A stretch of 64,000 bases of DNA from Klebsiella pneumoniae (GTDB lineage Bacteria; Pseudomonadota; Gammaproteobacteria; Pseudomonadales; UBA5518). The DNA lies in assembly GCA_945862145.1 (NCBI GenBank), contig CAMAXE010000022.1, positions 1-64,000 of the forward strand, in the 5' to 3' direction. The position numbers and the translations under genes were made by a program. Shown piece after piece: positions 53,771-64,000 of this stretch (its first letter is position 1; every line of letters starts with the position of its first letter). The notes beneath the pieces are model-generated. The model did no database searches, had not been told where the DNA came from, and saw nothing but the letters and a program-made list of their open reading frames with translations.

Positions 53771-54634
53771 GTGCAAGAATATCCAGCCATTGATGCAGCA
53801 GATGCGCGAGCACTCGTGACCAGCATTCAGGCTCCCCCGCTTTTCCACACGGCCTTCTACCGGTTCACCCCACTGGATGATCTGGGCGCCGTCATTGACC
53901 GCGTCCGTGTCCTGACGGCGGATTTGCTAGGCAGTGTCCTGCTGGCGCCGGAAGGTATCAACGGCATGGTCGCTGGTACGGCGGCCCAGCTGGACGCCTT
54001 CGAGGCGGCCCTGCTGGCGATGGCACCGTTTGCCGGTATGCCGTTCAAGCGCAGCGAATGCCAGACCGTCCCCTTCGGCAAGATGAAAGTTCGCCGCAGA
54101 GAGGAAATCGTGCCGCTCGGCATCACTGGCGTGGACGTGCAGGCGGGCACCGGCATCGATGTCAGTCCGGCGGCGTGGCGGGAACTCATCCGGCAGGAAG
54201 ACGTGGTGTTGCTGGACAACCGCAACAGCTTCGAATTCCGCTTGGGCCGTTTCCACAATGCCATCGATCCCGGAGTCGCCAACTTCCGCGACTTCCCCGA
54301 GTACGTGCAGGCTCACGTGGCGGACTGGAAAGCCACCGGCAAACGGGTGGCGATGTACTGCACCGGTGGGATTCGCTGTGAAAAAACCAGTGCGTGGATG
54401 CGCGAGTTCGATATTCCCGTCTACCAACTGGAAGGCGGCATCCTGAATTTCTTCCGGCAATTGCCCGACGCGGAGCAGGACTGGGAAGGCGAATGCTTCG
54501 TGTTCGACAACCGCGTTGCGCTGGACACGAAACTGCAGGAAACAAGCACCACGCTGGAGGACGTCTACCAGGGCGAGCCCGATGGCGAGTGGCGTCTGAA
54601 CCGTGCGCGAGAGCTCGACGGCGACGAGAGCTGA
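53771..54634 (+). CDS. trhO: tRNA uridine-34 hydroxylase TrhO (YceA)
   Basis: 287 residues from GTG 53771; GTG 53816 is an alternative start. An N-terminal ferredoxin-like domain (LAPEGINGMVAG) precedes a rhodanese domain with the catalytic-loop cysteine Cys197 in YCTGGIRCEK. KMKVRRREEIVPLG is the conserved linker. TrhO makes 5-hydroxyuridine at the wobble position of tRNA, the first step toward cmo5U. The usual C-terminal cysteine-rich tail is absent: the protein ends at GDES. Confidence 0.93.
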   Translation: MQEYPAIDAADARALVTSIQAPPLFHTAFYRFTPLDDLGAVIDRVRVLTADLLGSVLLAPEGINGMVAGTAAQLDAFEAALLAMAPFAGMPFKRSECQTVPFGKMKVRRREEIVPLGITGVDVQAGTGIDVSPAAWRELIRQEDVVLLDNRNSFEFRLGRFHNAIDPGVANFRDFPEYVQAHVADWKATGKRVAMYCTGGIRCEKTSAWMREFDIPVYQLEGGILNFFRQLPDAEQDWEGECFVFDNRVALDTKLQETSTTLEDVYQGEPDGEWRLNRARELDGDES

Positions 54635-54654
54635 GACAACGCCCCGGCGTTCCC

Positions 54655-55515
54655 TCAGGCACCACTCGGCACGCTGTAGCCCGGAACTAGCTCGCGCCCG
54701 TCCAGCGTCATCACCTGCCTGCCGAGTTCCGCGAGCAGCGGCAGGCTGAGCGCACAACGGCCGGAGAGTGCCTCTGGTGCGCCCGTGCAGAGCGCGAGCG
54801 CGGCCTCGGCCATGGCCTCCATGGGTTCCCAGTGGGCGCCGTCGTCCACAGCGCCGCTGGCGATCGCGCCTTCGCTGGCCACGGCTTCTACCGGCGCCAG
54901 CGCATTGATCGCGATGCCGCTGCCCGCGAGTTCCGCCGCCAAGCCTGCAGTCATGCGCTCGAGGGCGGCTTTGCTGGAGCCGTACAGGGTTGGTCCGCTG
55001 TGCAGGTGGAACTGGTGATAGCGCTCCGCGATGTTCCAGGGCGCGGGCGCGGGGCGGCGCGAGGTCTCGCTGGAGAGATTCAGGATCCAGCCGCCGCCGC
55101 GCTCCAGCATCAGGGGGATTGCCTGCTGCGAGAGCTCCAGCGGCGCGAAGAAATTGATCTCGAAGGCCTGATGCGCATGCCTCGGCAGTTGCTGCAGCGT
55201 AGGACGGAAGCGTGCCCAGGCGGCGTTGTTCACCAGGATATCCACCCCGCCGAAGTGCTTGATGGCCGCCGGTACGATCCCGTCGCGCGAGGCCGGATCC
55301 GACAAGTCAGCCTGCAGGCAGTGCACCTCGGCGCCGAGTACGCGGATGCGCTCTGCGGTTTCGCGGAGCGACCCGGGCAATTTGCCATCCGGCTCCAGCG
55401 TGCGCGCGGTGATCAGCACCCGCGCGCCCTCGGCGGCAAACCGGTAAGCGATGGCGGCACCGATGCCACGGCTCGCGCCGGTGATGATGGCGATCTTGCC
55501 CGTCAACTGCTGCAT
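54655..55515 (-). CDS. Short-chain dehydrogenase/reductase (SDR)
   Basis: 286 residues. TGASRGIG (12-19), NNAA (96-99), LSSETS with the catalytic Ser, Tyr178 and Lys182 (YGSSK) make a complete classical SDR. Thr36 and Arg38 after the second beta strand (LITARTL) suggest NADPH. It converges on trhO with a 20-bp gap. The substrate is unknown; an insertion of about 25 residues (RRPAPAPWNIAERYHQFHL) before the Tyr is typical of some steroid- or alkanal-acting SDRs. Confidence 0.88.
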   Translation of the reverse strand: MQQLTGKIAIITGASRGIGAAIAYRFAAEGARVLITARTLEPDGKLPGSLRETAERIRVLGAEVHCLQADLSDPASRDGIVPAAIKHFGGVDILVNNAAWARFRPTLQQLPRHAHQAFEINFFAPLELSQQAIPLMLERGGGWILNLSSETSRRPAPAPWNIAERYHQFHLHSGPTLYGSSKAALERMTAGLAAELAGSGIAINALAPVEAVASEGAIASGAVDDGAHWEPMEAMAEAALALCTGAPEALSGRCALSLPLLAELGRQVMTLDGRELVPGYSVPSGA

Positions 55516-55678
55516 GCCTGCTCACCCCCGCGCGATGGACACCAGCGCGCAGGTTAAAGACGGTGCCCGCGGATATCCAGAGGGCCTGTATTCCGCGCGG
55601 ATGACTGCGCGTTGGTCTCGACCCAACGCAATTCTGGGTGCCGAGCGACGGCTCCAGAACCGTCGCTCACGTCACCCG

Positions 55679-56035
55679 TCAACCGGCCTTCAGCAGCGCA
55701 TCGAACGGGATTCCAAAGCGATCGTGCAGCCCGCGAATCATGCGCAGGGTCAAGGGCCGCTGTCGGTTCAGCACCTCATACACACGATTTCGCTGCCCAA
55801 TCACCGGCACGAGGTCGATTGCCGTAAGGCCTTGCTGCTCCATGGTGAACTTGATTGCTTCCACCGGATCGGGCAAGTCCAGGGGATAGTGCTGCGCTTC
55901 ATACGCCTCGAGGAGTGTTGCCAACACATCAAGACGATCTCCGTCCGCTGTACCCGCGCGTGCATTCATCAAGGTCTCGACCTCTTTCAAGGTGGCGCGA
56001 TAGTCGGATTTGCTCCGGATTGGCTTGATGTCCAT
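55679..56035 (-). CDS. higA: HigA-family antitoxin
   Basis: 118 residues. The C-terminal helix-turn-helix is in LTAIDLVPVIGQRNRVYEVL and LTLRMIRGLHDRFGIPFD. The N-terminal part (SDYRATLKEVETLMNA) is typical of HigA that follows the toxin gene. It starts 10 bp after higB, so the order is toxin first. It should bind HigB and repress the shared promoter at 56355-56383. Local G+C is lower than the surroundings, in keeping with transfer. Confidence 0.88.
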   Translation of the reverse strand: MDIKPIRSKSDYRATLKEVETLMNARAGTADGDRLDVLATLLEAYEAQHYPLDLPDPVEAIKFTMEQQGLTAIDLVPVIGQRNRVYEVLNRQRPLTLRMIRGLHDRFGIPFDALLKAG

Positions 56036-56045
56036 TTTCCTGTCC

Positions 56046-56348
56046 CTATACGGTTTGCGCGTCTATCGCATCGTACTGGCGGTGTGTGCCAATGAAACGT
56101 ACATACACAACCCCGAAGTCGTAGTTGATCCACACAACCAACCGATACTTATTGCCGGCGATATTGAAAACCACTCGTCCATTCTTAAGCACGCTGGCTG
56201 TTCCGAACGCAGCCTTTACATCTACCGGCGAACGCCAATTTGCGTTTTTCACCGCTCGGTGCCAGGCAAGCACAGGCTGCTCTGCATCGCGATAAGCCGG
56301 GCGCTTTTCCCAGTAGGCCTTCAAGGTAGAGAGTGCGATGATTCTCAT
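56046..56348 (-). CDS. higB: HigB-family mRNA interferase toxin
   Basis: 100 residues from ATG 56348. MRIIALSTLKAYWEKRP begins the RelE-like HigB fold. WHRAVKNANWRSPVDVKAAF, RVVFNIAGNKYRLVV and YVRFIGTHRQYD are the family core, with the usual His near the end. HigB cleaves mRNA on the ribosome. A longer frame from 56438 would run through the promoter and operator, so I reject it. Confidence 0.88.
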   Translation of the reverse strand: MRIIALSTLKAYWEKRPAYRDAEQPVLAWHRAVKNANWRSPVDVKAAFGTASVLKNGRVVFNIAGNKYRLVVWINYDFGVVYVRFIGTHRQYDAIDAQTV

Positions 56349-56354
56349 CAGCCA

Positions 56355-56383
56355 ATCGTAGTCCCATATTGGGACCATCGCAA
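56355..56383 (-). promoter_or_regulatory. higBA promoter with operator palindrome in the spacer
   Basis: On the minus strand a -35 TTGCGA (56383-56378) and a -10 TACGAT (56360-56355) are 17 bp apart. The spacer holds the inverted repeat GTCCCATATTGGGAC (56361-56375). The -10 ends six bases before the higB ATG, so the transcript may begin at or next to the start codon. HigA binding there would block transcription. Confidence 0.5.
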
Positions 56384-56531
56384 CCGCTGAACATACTCCG
56401 GTGGAGAACGGCAGCCCGCCGAGATCACCAAGAAGCAAGCACGAACTTCCTGATCAGTCCTCCGTGGCCCCTCGGCTGGGCAGCCCCGAGTCCCGGTTCA
56501 CGATCCCAACGGCAATGCCCAGCTGGCAGCC

Positions 56532-56556
56532 CGCGTGGCGCTGGCAGCGCCACGCG
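56532..56556 (-). terminator. Hairpin after the second TonB-dependent receptor
   Basis: CGCGTGGCGCT and AGCGCCACGCG form 11 perfect pairs around a GGC loop, 14 bp after the receptor stop. No T tract follows. Confidence 0.5.
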
Positions 56557-56570
56557 CCCTGCACGCCTGC

Positions 56571-58817
56571 TCAGAACGTAGCTTTCACCGAGACGAAGCT
56601 TTGCCGCGGCGCCCCGATCAGCAGTGTCTGGGCAGTGCCATCGGGATCCGAGTTGACGAAGCCGTTGGAGCCGATGGTCGAGACATAGTCCTCGTCGAAC
56701 AGGTTCGTGATGTCGAGCTGGACAACAATGTCCTGCGCGAAAGCGAGCTTGCCGAAGCGGTAGCCTGCTCCCAGATTGAACAGCGTGTAGGAGCCCACCT
56801 CGCCTTCGTTCAGGTAGGTGTAGTAGCGGCTACCGGTGAAGTTGATGTCGGCGCGGACGAAGAAATCGCCGTTGTCGTACACGAGTTCAGAGCGGAACAT
56901 CTCCTCGGGTGCATCCACTACGGTCTTGCCGCCCGTGGCGACCGTCACGTTGTTGCTGACGAAGTCGTCTGCGTATTCCGAGTTGTTCAGGCTGATCGAG
57001 TTGAACCAGCTCACGTTATCGATCGGCTGCCACAGCACCGCGGCTTCGATGCCCTGCGTCTCGACGCTGCCCACGTTGGCAAGCACTGACGGGTTGCCCT
57101 GAATACCGGGGCCCTGCTGTATCGCGAGCAGGCGGTCCTCGAAGTCTACGTAGTACGCCGACACGGAGCCTTGCAACGCGCCCTGATCGAAGCGCCAGCC
57201 TGCTTCCCAGGTGGTCGAGGTTTCGGGGTCGACGGAATCGCGGATCGCGGCGAATCCGGCCGGCGTGGTCGAGAACGGCGAGGGACCCGCAGCGGCGCCG
57301 ATGAACGCCCGCATGTTGCGCGCGACGCTGGCAAACAGCTCGTTGCCGCCGTTCAGCGTGTATACGGCGCCGAGTTGCGGCAGGAAGTCTTCTTGTGACT
57401 CGATCGAGCCCGACAAGTCGCTGCCCGCGAAACGCAGGTCTACCACCGCGGTGCCGTCGCTCTGGACGTTGACGGTCTTGAAGCCCGCATTGAGCCGCAG
57501 CGCTGCGGTAGCGTTCCATGTGTCCTGCAGGTGGAACTGCAGTGTTTCGGTCTCGAAATCGTACTCCCACTGGGTGAAGAAAGGATTGCTCTGGAAGTCC
57601 TCGAAGTTGCGGGTCGGGCCGGCGATGTCGGGCTCGCCGTAGAAGCGCCGCGCCTGGTTGAAGTCGTTGGTTTCGTACCATAACCCGCCGTTGATCTCGT
57701 GCTCGCCAACGCGCACGGTGAGCGCGCTGATAACACCTTTGCGTTCGATGTCGTACTCGGTGCTGCGGATCGACAGCGGAGCGCCGCCGGGGGTCCGGGT
57801 GTAAGGCGTTCCCCACAGGCCCTGGCCTTCGTTGCGGTGCATATAAGCCCGCGTGTCCCAGTCAATGTTTTCGCCAAACGGCAACTCCAGCGCGACATAG
57901 CCGAGGTTGTCCTCGCGCAGTCCGGAGGCGTTCCAGTAGGCATCGTCCAGCGATGTCACCGCGCCGTGAAAGTTGCCCTGGGCCGCGTTTACCGCGCGGT
58001 CCCAGTTCGGGTAGTAGTTGTCCCAGCGGTCGCCAAGGCGGTCGATCATCTTGAGCGACATGTCCTGATAGTCGATCTCCTGACGGTCGGAGTAGGCGTA
58101 ATAGGCGCTCACGGTCGCCGTGCCCAGCGTCTGCACCAACTTGGCGTTGATCTGTTCTTGCTGCTGGTCGCCCTCGCCGCGCCATTTTTCGGCGTCCTGA
58201 CTGGTATACGAGGCATAGAGACTGGTGCCGCTCGCGAGTTCGCCGCTGTCGAGCCGCAGGAACTCGCGCTGGGTGGATTCGCTGCCCGCGGTGAGGTTAA
58301 GCGTTGCGCCCATGTCCTTGTGCGGCTGCGCCGAGTAGAACTCGACGACGCCGCCGAGGTTGCTGGTCGATGCAGTGCCCAACGCGCCCGTACCCTGCGA
58401 AAGCCGCACACTGCCGACGTTTTCCGAGGAAATGGCGCGGCTAATGTGCAGTCCGTTGTGATTGGCGTAGGACATGTCACCGAGCGGAATCCCGTCGAGC
58501 GTGAACCCGAGCTGGTTCTGGTTAAAACCGCGAATCGTTATCCGCGTCGACCACTCGTAGGAGCCATAAGGGTCGGCGGACTGGAAGTTGACCCCAGGCA
58601 GGTTCTCGATTGCCTTCAGCGGGCTGGTTCCGGCCGGAAGCTGGTCGATCTGGAGGGCGCCGATGGTCTGCACCTGACGGGTTTCCCCGCGGCCCAGCAC
58701 ATAGATTTCCTCGATCGTATCGGGCGCGTCGGCCCACAACTGCGCGCTGTGCGACATCACGCCGATGGCGAGCGCCAGCGAGGTGCGTACCCGCCCGCTT
58801 CCGGATGTGTATCCCAT
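56571..58817 (-). CDS. TonB-dependent receptor
   Basis: 748 residues. The N-terminus (1-30) is a signal peptide, followed by IEEIYVLGRGETRQV. The plug has LPGVNFQSADPYGSYEWSTR, ITIRGFNQNQLGFTLDGIPL and SNLGGVVEFY. The barrel ends PRQSFVSVKATF with terminal phenylalanine. Its loops are rich in Trp, Tyr and Asn, which would suit a carbohydrate or siderophore-like ligand, but no STN or Fur-type cue shows this. It differs from the 42641 receptor in plug and barrel. It is transcribed away from the CPXCG and beta-lactamase-like genes. Confidence 0.93.
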   Translation of the reverse strand: MGYTSGSGRVRTSLALAIGVMSHSAQLWADAPDTIEEIYVLGRGETRQVQTIGALQIDQLPAGTSPLKAIENLPGVNFQSADPYGSYEWSTRITIRGFNQNQLGFTLDGIPLGDMSYANHNGLHISRAISSENVGSVRLSQGTGALGTASTSNLGGVVEFYSAQPHKDMGATLNLTAGSESTQREFLRLDSGELASGTSLYASYTSQDAEKWRGEGDQQQEQINAKLVQTLGTATVSAYYAYSDRQEIDYQDMSLKMIDRLGDRWDNYYPNWDRAVNAAQGNFHGAVTSLDDAYWNASGLREDNLGYVALELPFGENIDWDTRAYMHRNEGQGLWGTPYTRTPGGAPLSIRSTEYDIERKGVISALTVRVGEHEINGGLWYETNDFNQARRFYGEPDIAGPTRNFEDFQSNPFFTQWEYDFETETLQFHLQDTWNATAALRLNAGFKTVNVQSDGTAVVDLRFAGSDLSGSIESQEDFLPQLGAVYTLNGGNELFASVARNMRAFIGAAAGPSPFSTTPAGFAAIRDSVDPETSTTWEAGWRFDQGALQGSVSAYYVDFEDRLLAIQQGPGIQGNPSVLANVGSVETQGIEAAVLWQPIDNVSWFNSISLNNSEYADDFVSNNVTVATGGKTVVDAPEEMFRSELVYDNGDFFVRADINFTGSRYYTYLNEGEVGSYTLFNLGAGYRFGKLAFAQDIVVQLDITNLFDEDYVSTIGSNGFVNSDPDGTAQTLLIGAPRQSFVSVKATF

Positions 58818-59019
58818 GATGAATTCCCTGATCGATGATGGCCAACCCTTAAGTGAGTCTACGCCCGCAGCGGGCCCTCAATGCCAGAGCGTAATGAAGA
58901 CGGATTGCAGCGGGATTACGCGGCGATGACGGCGGGACGCCGCCGCGCCCTGTCAGCCGGTGAGTCGACTGATTGACGGTTGCCGGACCGGATCGAGGTC
59001 GCGGACGCGCCGCGGGCGA

Positions 59020-59211
59020 TCATTCGTCCTCAGAGCGCGCATCCACGCCGGTGACCTCGCCATCGGCGGTGTGCGCGGTGATGGCGATCGGCCGGCAGCA
59101 GACACTGCAGTCCTCGACGTAGTCCTGCCGCAGGACGGAGCAATCCACGAGAATCTCTATCTGCTCCCAGCAATAAGGGCACTGGACAAAAACGGGCTCG
59201 AGCTCGTACAT
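59020..59211 (-). CDS. CPXCG-motif cysteine-rich small protein
   Basis: 63 residues from ATG 59211, six bases after GGAGA; longer starts at 59244 and 59268 are less likely. QCPYCWEQIEILVDCSV holds the first cysteine pair (11, 14) and Cys24; DCSVCCRPI holds Cys35, 38 and 39. This is the zinc-ribbon-like CPXCG family, widespread in gammaproteobacteria, function unknown. The glycine of CPxCG is a tryptophan here. It is divergent from the beta-lactamase-like gene. Confidence 0.8.
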   Translation of the reverse strand: MYELEPVFVQCPYCWEQIEILVDCSVLRQDYVEDCSVCCRPIAITAHTADGEVTGVDARSEDE

Positions 59212-59398
59212 GCAGGTCTCCGGATGTTGAGCGCAATTATTCATCGATCGCCGGCGATTTCCAAGCATGCCGGCAAGGGTACGGGTAGTCCTCGCCGGCG
59301 TGCAGCCCCGGTAGCGCCTTGATGCCCCGGCATGCCCTAATACCGCAGCCGTGGATCCGGTAGTCCCGCCCCTCCCCTAACGCACCAGGACTCCTGTG

Positions 59399-60502
59399 AT
59401 GGTCAGTCTCCACCGTTTGCTACTGGCGCTTTTCTGTCTCATATCCAGCTGGGCTTTCGCCGCCTCTCCCCCGTTGCCGATCGATCGGATCGAGCAGTTC
59501 GTCCGCGAAGAGATGCAGCGCCAGAAGGTGCCAGGCGTCGCCATCGCGGTGGTGCAGGGCGGTGAGACAAGACTCGCGCGTGGCTTCGGCCTGGCCAATA
59601 TCGAGCTCGGTGTGCCGGTCAGCACGAAGACTGTGTTCCAGTCGGCCTCGCTCGGCAAACAGTTCAGCGTCATGGCCGTAATGCTGCAAGTGGAGCAGGG
59701 CAAACTCTCGCTCGATGCGCCACTCACGCGCATCTTTCCCGACGCGCCCACTGCGTGGGGTGGCATAACACCGCGCCACCTGCTGACGCACACCTCGGGT
59801 ATTCCGGATTACACCGAGGGCCTGATCGACATGCGCCGCGATTACAGCGAAGACGAGATGCTCGCCAAGGCCTTCACCTTGCCACTGCAGTTCAGTCCGG
59901 GCACGCAGTGGAGCTACAGCAATACGGGCTATCTGCTGCTCGGCATCGCGGTACGCCGCGTGAGCGGGCGCTTCTACGGCGAGGTGCTGGCCGACCGCGT
60001 GTTCGCACCGCTCGGCATGAAGAGCGCGCGCATCATCAGCGAAGAGGACATCGTGCCCAACCGTTCCGCGGGCTACCGGCTCGTGAAAGGGGAATTACGC
60101 AACCAGGAATGGGTGGCGCCGCAGTTGAATACCACTGCGGACGGATCGCTGTACCTCTCGCTCGAAGACATGTTGGCCTGGGATCGTGGCGTGCGCGCCG
60201 GGGCCGTACTGCAGCCCGCGAGCTGGCAGCAGGTGTATGCGCCGGCGCAACTCGCGGGCGGCAAGTCTTACCCCTACGGTTTCGGCTGGTGTGTCGACAC
60301 GGTTGCCGGAGCGCCGCGGCATTTCCACAGCGGCTCATGGCAGGGTTTCAAGACCCATTTCACACGTTACCTCGGTGCCGACATCAGCATCATCGTGCTG
60401 GCGAACCTGGCCGAGGCCGAGCCCGCGCAATTCGTCGATGGCATTGCAGAGCTGATCGATCCCGCACTGGTCAAGCCCGGTGTCGTGGAGGCGGGCAGCT
60501 AG
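59399..60502 (+). CDS. Serine hydrolase of the beta-lactamase/class C fold
   Basis: 367 residues from ATG 59399, with AGGA nine bases upstream; GTG 59396 is an alternative. There is a signal peptide (LLLALFCLISSWAFAA). The nucleophile motif is SLGK (Ser84, Lys87), and YSN is at 173-175. The third motif is HSGS in FHSGSWQG, in place of KTG. This pattern suits esterases and D-aminopeptidases more than true AmpC enzymes. It may act on peptides, esters or lactams in the periplasm. Resistance should not be assumed. Confidence 0.87.
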   Translation: MVSLHRLLLALFCLISSWAFAASPPLPIDRIEQFVREEMQRQKVPGVAIAVVQGGETRLARGFGLANIELGVPVSTKTVFQSASLGKQFSVMAVMLQVEQGKLSLDAPLTRIFPDAPTAWGGITPRHLLTHTSGIPDYTEGLIDMRRDYSEDEMLAKAFTLPLQFSPGTQWSYSNTGYLLLGIAVRRVSGRFYGEVLADRVFAPLGMKSARIISEEDIVPNRSAGYRLVKGELRNQEWVAPQLNTTADGSLYLSLEDMLAWDRGVRAGAVLQPASWQQVYAPAQLAGGKSYPYGFGWCVDTVAGAPRHFHSGSWQGFKTHFTRYLGADISIIVLANLAEAEPAQFVDGIAELIDPALVKPGVVEAGS

Positions 60503-60786
60503 CAGTACCTTCCGGGATGAGTCCTCACCCTCCCTCGGGTCCGCGGCCGCGCGTCAGCAGCATCGTGAGCCACGCGGCGGCAAGGGGTGGCGCGGATGAG
60601 GCCGACGCGCACGAGCGCGGTGAGGCCGCCACCGAGCAGTGCCAGCGGGAGCAACATCCAGGATCTGGCCGCTGCCGCGAAGCGGCACGATCGGAAACGG
60701 AACCTCGGGCTCGCCGGACATCGTGCAATCCCTCACAGCGACACGCCGAGGCCGCGATTATCATTGACGCATCCGGCGGGAGTTCT
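60503..60786. other. Intergenic stretch with possible remnant of a small membrane protein
   Basis: 284 bp lie between two convergent genes. On the minus strand three frames in turn give MSGEPEVPFPIVPLRGSGQ, LLPLALLGGGLTALVRVGL and PLAAAWLTMLLTRGRGP, which would join into a small membrane protein if two frameshifts are removed. This is a weak pattern in G+C-rich DNA and no family is recognised. Confidence 0.25.

Positions 60787-64000
<3,214 letters not shown>

Noticed and set aside
59399-60502. Antibiotic-resistance beta-lactamase
   Set aside because: The third active-site motif is HSGS, not KTG, which fits esterases and peptidases of this fold. No resistance context is present.

Overview
The window is about two-thirds G+C with tightly packed genes on both strands. 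ybiT, rluF, dbpA, trhO and a Coq7-type hydroxylase point to a gammaproteobacterium. The many oxidoreductases, two P450s, an acyl-CoA dehydrogenase, EthD-like and PYROXD2-like proteins and two TonB-dependent receptors suggest a heterotroph that breaks down lipids, terpenoids or aromatics. A marine Cellvibrionales/Halieaceae-like lineage is my guess, not a demonstration. I saw no rRNA, tRNA, CRISPR array, prophage or complete insertion sequence.

Layout. 1-3.1 kb: an esterase-like gene cut by the window edge, a tandem EthD protein, then a REP-associated tyrosine transposase (RAYT) bracketed by REP-like palindromes, including a 70-bp tandem array. 3.1-11.8 kb: an acyl-CoA dehydrogenase, a flavin amine oxidase whose domains are circularly permuted, an OpgC-like acyltransferase overlapping an Asp/Asn-hydroxylase-like gene, an outer-membrane DUF481 protein, a haem-type membrane protein, an M19 dipeptidase and a cysteine-cluster protein. 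11.8-17.8 kb: a minus-strand operon (leader peptide, SSS symporter, aminotransferase, TauE/SafE exporter, FAD amine oxidase) that looks like uptake and catabolism of an amine, with a divergent SDR. 17.9-21.9 kb: an OB-fold secreted protein and a membrane-fusion-protein/ABC-2 exporter operon. 21.9-28.8 kb: a periplasmic PQQ dehydrogenase, an M61 peptidase, a TPR protein and a frameshifted lipoamide-dehydrogenase-like flavoprotein that lacks its redox cysteines. 28.9-34.9 kb: a SulP transporter, a PYROXD2-like flavoprotein, a P450 and a zinc-free MDR reductase.

35-42.3 kb is housekeeping: the ABC-F ATPase ybiT faces the operon dbpA-rluF (both act on 23S rRNA), then a secreted beta-propeller-like protein and fhs. 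42.6-47.5 kb: a TonB-dependent receptor followed by a coupled pair, a photolyase-like protein with its FAD-binding domain first, and a DCC/DUF393-COQ7 fusion. 47.6-56.4 kb: an acetyltransferase, an altered creatininase-like secreted protein, a Tat-exported DUF917 protein, a PHB-depolymerase-type esterase, a second P450, trhO, an SDR and a higBA toxin-antitoxin pair with a recognisable operator. 56.6-64 kb: a second TonB-dependent receptor, a CPXCG zinc-ribbon protein, a serine beta-lactamase-fold hydrolase, and czcA preceded by the end of a czcB-like gene.

I do not see one large undescribed defence or mobile system. The most unusual items are single genes and pairs: the circularly permuted amine oxidase (4622-5923), the domain-swapped photolyase-like gene coupled to a DCC-COQ7 fusion (45392-47544), the RAYT/REP island (1959-3060), and the short leader peptide coupled to the symporter operon (16820-16870).
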